DNA of 15,244 nucleotides from Draconibacterium sp. (GTDB lineage: Bacteria; Bacteroidota; Bacteroidia; Bacteroidales; Prolixibacteraceae): assembly GCA_030595485.1 (NCBI GenBank), contig JAUVDE010000029.1:1-15244 (forward strand), written 5' to 3'. Both the position numbers and the translations under genes were made by a program. Below are positions 14,500 through 15,244 of the stretch, in pieces. Within the stretch, counting starts at the first letter, position 1. Each line of letters begins with the position of its first letter. The notes under the pieces are model-generated. The model saw nothing but the letters and a program-made list of their open reading frames with translations, did not search any database and was not told where the DNA came from.

Positions 14500-14507
14500 C
14501 AAAATTA
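14500..14507 (-). promoter_or_regulatory. Candidate -7 promoter element of the elbB-tatD-tcdA operon
   Basis: The minus strand reads TAATTTTG, a perfect TAnnTTTG match, 26 bases upstream of the elbB ATG. No clear TTTG -33 box is seen; CATA at 14525 is the nearest candidate and is weak. Confidence 0.45.
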
Positions 14508-14534
14508 GAGTATTAAAGTGAAACCATAAAATGT

Positions 14535-14564
14535 AAAAAAGCCGATTCGAAAAAAGGAACCGGC
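14535..14564 (-). terminator. Intrinsic terminator of the split-barrel protein gene
   Basis: On the minus strand GCCGGTTC (14564-14557) pairs with GAATCGGC (14548-14541), with one mismatch and an 8-base loop. A run of six T follows. It lies 25 bases after the stop of the PPOX-like gene. Confidence 0.8.
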
Positions 14565-14589
14565 ATAAAATCAAATTTCTTTTGTCTGA

Positions 14590-15069
14590 TTAGCGATAAC
14601 TCAGAAATTTCTCTACAGTGAAAAATGTAGTTTTTTCTGAAGATTTTTCCATCTTCGATCGATAATTCGCTATTTTATTTGCATCATCGATGTACTTTAA
14701 AACCACTTTTGCTCCATCAAAACCATCTTCGTTTTTTTCGTTAAGAACCAAAAGCAACATAGCAAGTTTAGTTCTCATTACATTAATTTTTGTGGTTTTG
14801 GTATCAGCAATAGAATTTACGGCAAACACATTGTCTTCAATATTTACAAAAGAACCGTAAACCGCAGAGTTTGGCGTTCCATCTTCATTGACAGTGCTTA
14901 ATGTTAGCTTTTTACTTTTAACTTCAAGAGCCGATTTAAACTGAACCAAGTTCATATTTTTTCCATCAGCCTTTTGTGTAGCTCCGGAAACAGAGTCATA
15001 ATTTTGGGCAGAAACAGCTCCGCAATTAAGCGCAAAAAAAGCCAATAAAATGAGTGTGATTTTTTTCAT
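14590..15069 (-). CDS. Exported pyridoxamine-phosphate-oxidase-like (split-barrel) protein
   Basis: A 159-residue protein with a signal peptide (about 1-21, ILLAFFALNCGAVSA then Q). The mature part resembles the FMN-binding split barrel of the PPOX family: 'FKSALEVKSKKLTLSTVNEDGTPNSAV' -like first strands (about 44-70), 'GSFVNIEDNVFAVNSI' (72-87) and 'TKINVMRTKLAMLLLVLNE' (93-111). Most family members are cytosolic flavin or F420 enzymes; an exported one is less usual, and FMN or heme binding here is unproven. The cysteine at 16 is preceded by Asn, so it is not a good lipobox. The gene stands alone between metA and a terminator. The metA stop lies 51 bases upstream. Confidence 0.72.
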   Translation of the reverse strand: MKKITLILLAFFALNCGAVSAQNYDSVSGATQKADGKNMNLVQFKSALEVKSKKLTLSTVNEDGTPNSAVYGSFVNIEDNVFAVNSIADTKTTKINVMRTKLAMLLLVLNEKNEDGFDGAKVVLKYIDDANKIANYRSKMEKSSEKTTFFTVEKFLSYR

Positions 15070-15120
15070 AATTGATACAGGTTTTTTGTTAATCGTTAAA
15101 ACTACAAAAAAAGTACAATA

Positions 15121-15244
15121 TCATCCAATCTCTTCCAGATTATAAGGTGTTTGCTGATAAACGTAATAATTTAACCAATTTGAAAATAGAAGATTTGCAG
15201 TTGATTTCCACCGCATAACCGGATTGTTTTCAGGATTATCATCT
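15121..15244 (-). CDS. metA: Homoserine O-acyltransferase MetA, C-terminal end (cut by window edge)
   Basis: Only the last 40 codons are in the window; the gene continues past the right edge. The visible end holds 'NPVMRW' and 'SNWLNYYVYQQTPYNL', then EEIG and a TGA stop at 15123-15121. This is the conserved C-terminus of MetA (E. coli has a closely similar GNWVNYYVYQITPYDL). MetA acylates the hydroxyl of homoserine with succinyl- or acetyl-CoA, the first committed step to methionine. Which acyl donor is used depends on an active-site residue outside the window. Confidence 0.88.
   Translation of the reverse strand, partial: DDNPENNPVMRWKSTANLLFSNWLNYYVYQQTPYNLEEIG

Noticed and set aside
1..15244. 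A sulfur-metabolism cluster (SulP, DsrE-like, MetA)
   Set aside because: The three genes are spread over the whole window, on different units and at its edges, with unrelated genes between; nothing ties them together.
1..15244. CRISPR arrays, retron, toxin-antitoxin pair, transposase or tRNA genes
   Set aside because: No spaced direct repeats, reverse transcriptase, transposase motifs or tRNA-like cloverleaf were seen on either strand.

Overview
The window reads as chromosomal DNA of a free-living Bacteroidota bacterium, most likely of the order Marinilabiliales or a relative; the order is an inference from overall gene content. Signs include promoter-like TAnnTTTG (-7) boxes, no strong Shine-Dalgarno sequences, an RRM RNA-binding protein, a DUF2795 protein, a large Asp-box propeller protein with a signal peptide, and moderate to low G+C.

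Left part (1-1871): the 5' portion of a SulP anion transporter runs off the left edge. A non-coding stretch of about 300 bases follows, then a strongly A+T-rich Hanks-type protein kinase gene. A GC-rich inverted repeat lies just downstream of the kinase and looks like the end of an integron-type or other cassette. The kinase is the only gene here that looks recently acquired.

Middle left (1872-6573): a secreted Asp-box beta-propeller protein (minus strand) is divergent from a plus-strand run of a seven-helix membrane protein, a YkgJ-type cysteine-cluster protein and a periplasmic DsrE-like protein. The run ends at a clear bidirectional terminator.

Middle (6591-11450): on the minus strand lie a DUF2795 protein, a PduO-type cobalamin adenosyltransferase with its own promoter, and a MacB/LolD-type ABC ATPase ended by a terminator. 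The plus-strand gene recG has a promoter that abuts its ATG. It converges on a D-amino-acid aminotransferase gene, and one small hairpin contains both stop codons.

Right part (11541-15244, all minus): a one-base-spaced pair encodes an RRM protein and a cold-shock protein behind a candidate promoter and a leader of about 250 nt. An elbB-tatD-tcdA operon follows, then a secreted split-barrel (PPOX-like) protein and the 3' end of metA at the right edge.

Most genes are housekeeping. The items most worth a second look are the kinase with its flanking inverted repeat, and the RRM/cold-shock pair with its leader, 18-bp palindrome and overlapping open frame. I found no CRISPR array, tRNA, rRNA or insertion sequence, and no clear new multi-gene system.
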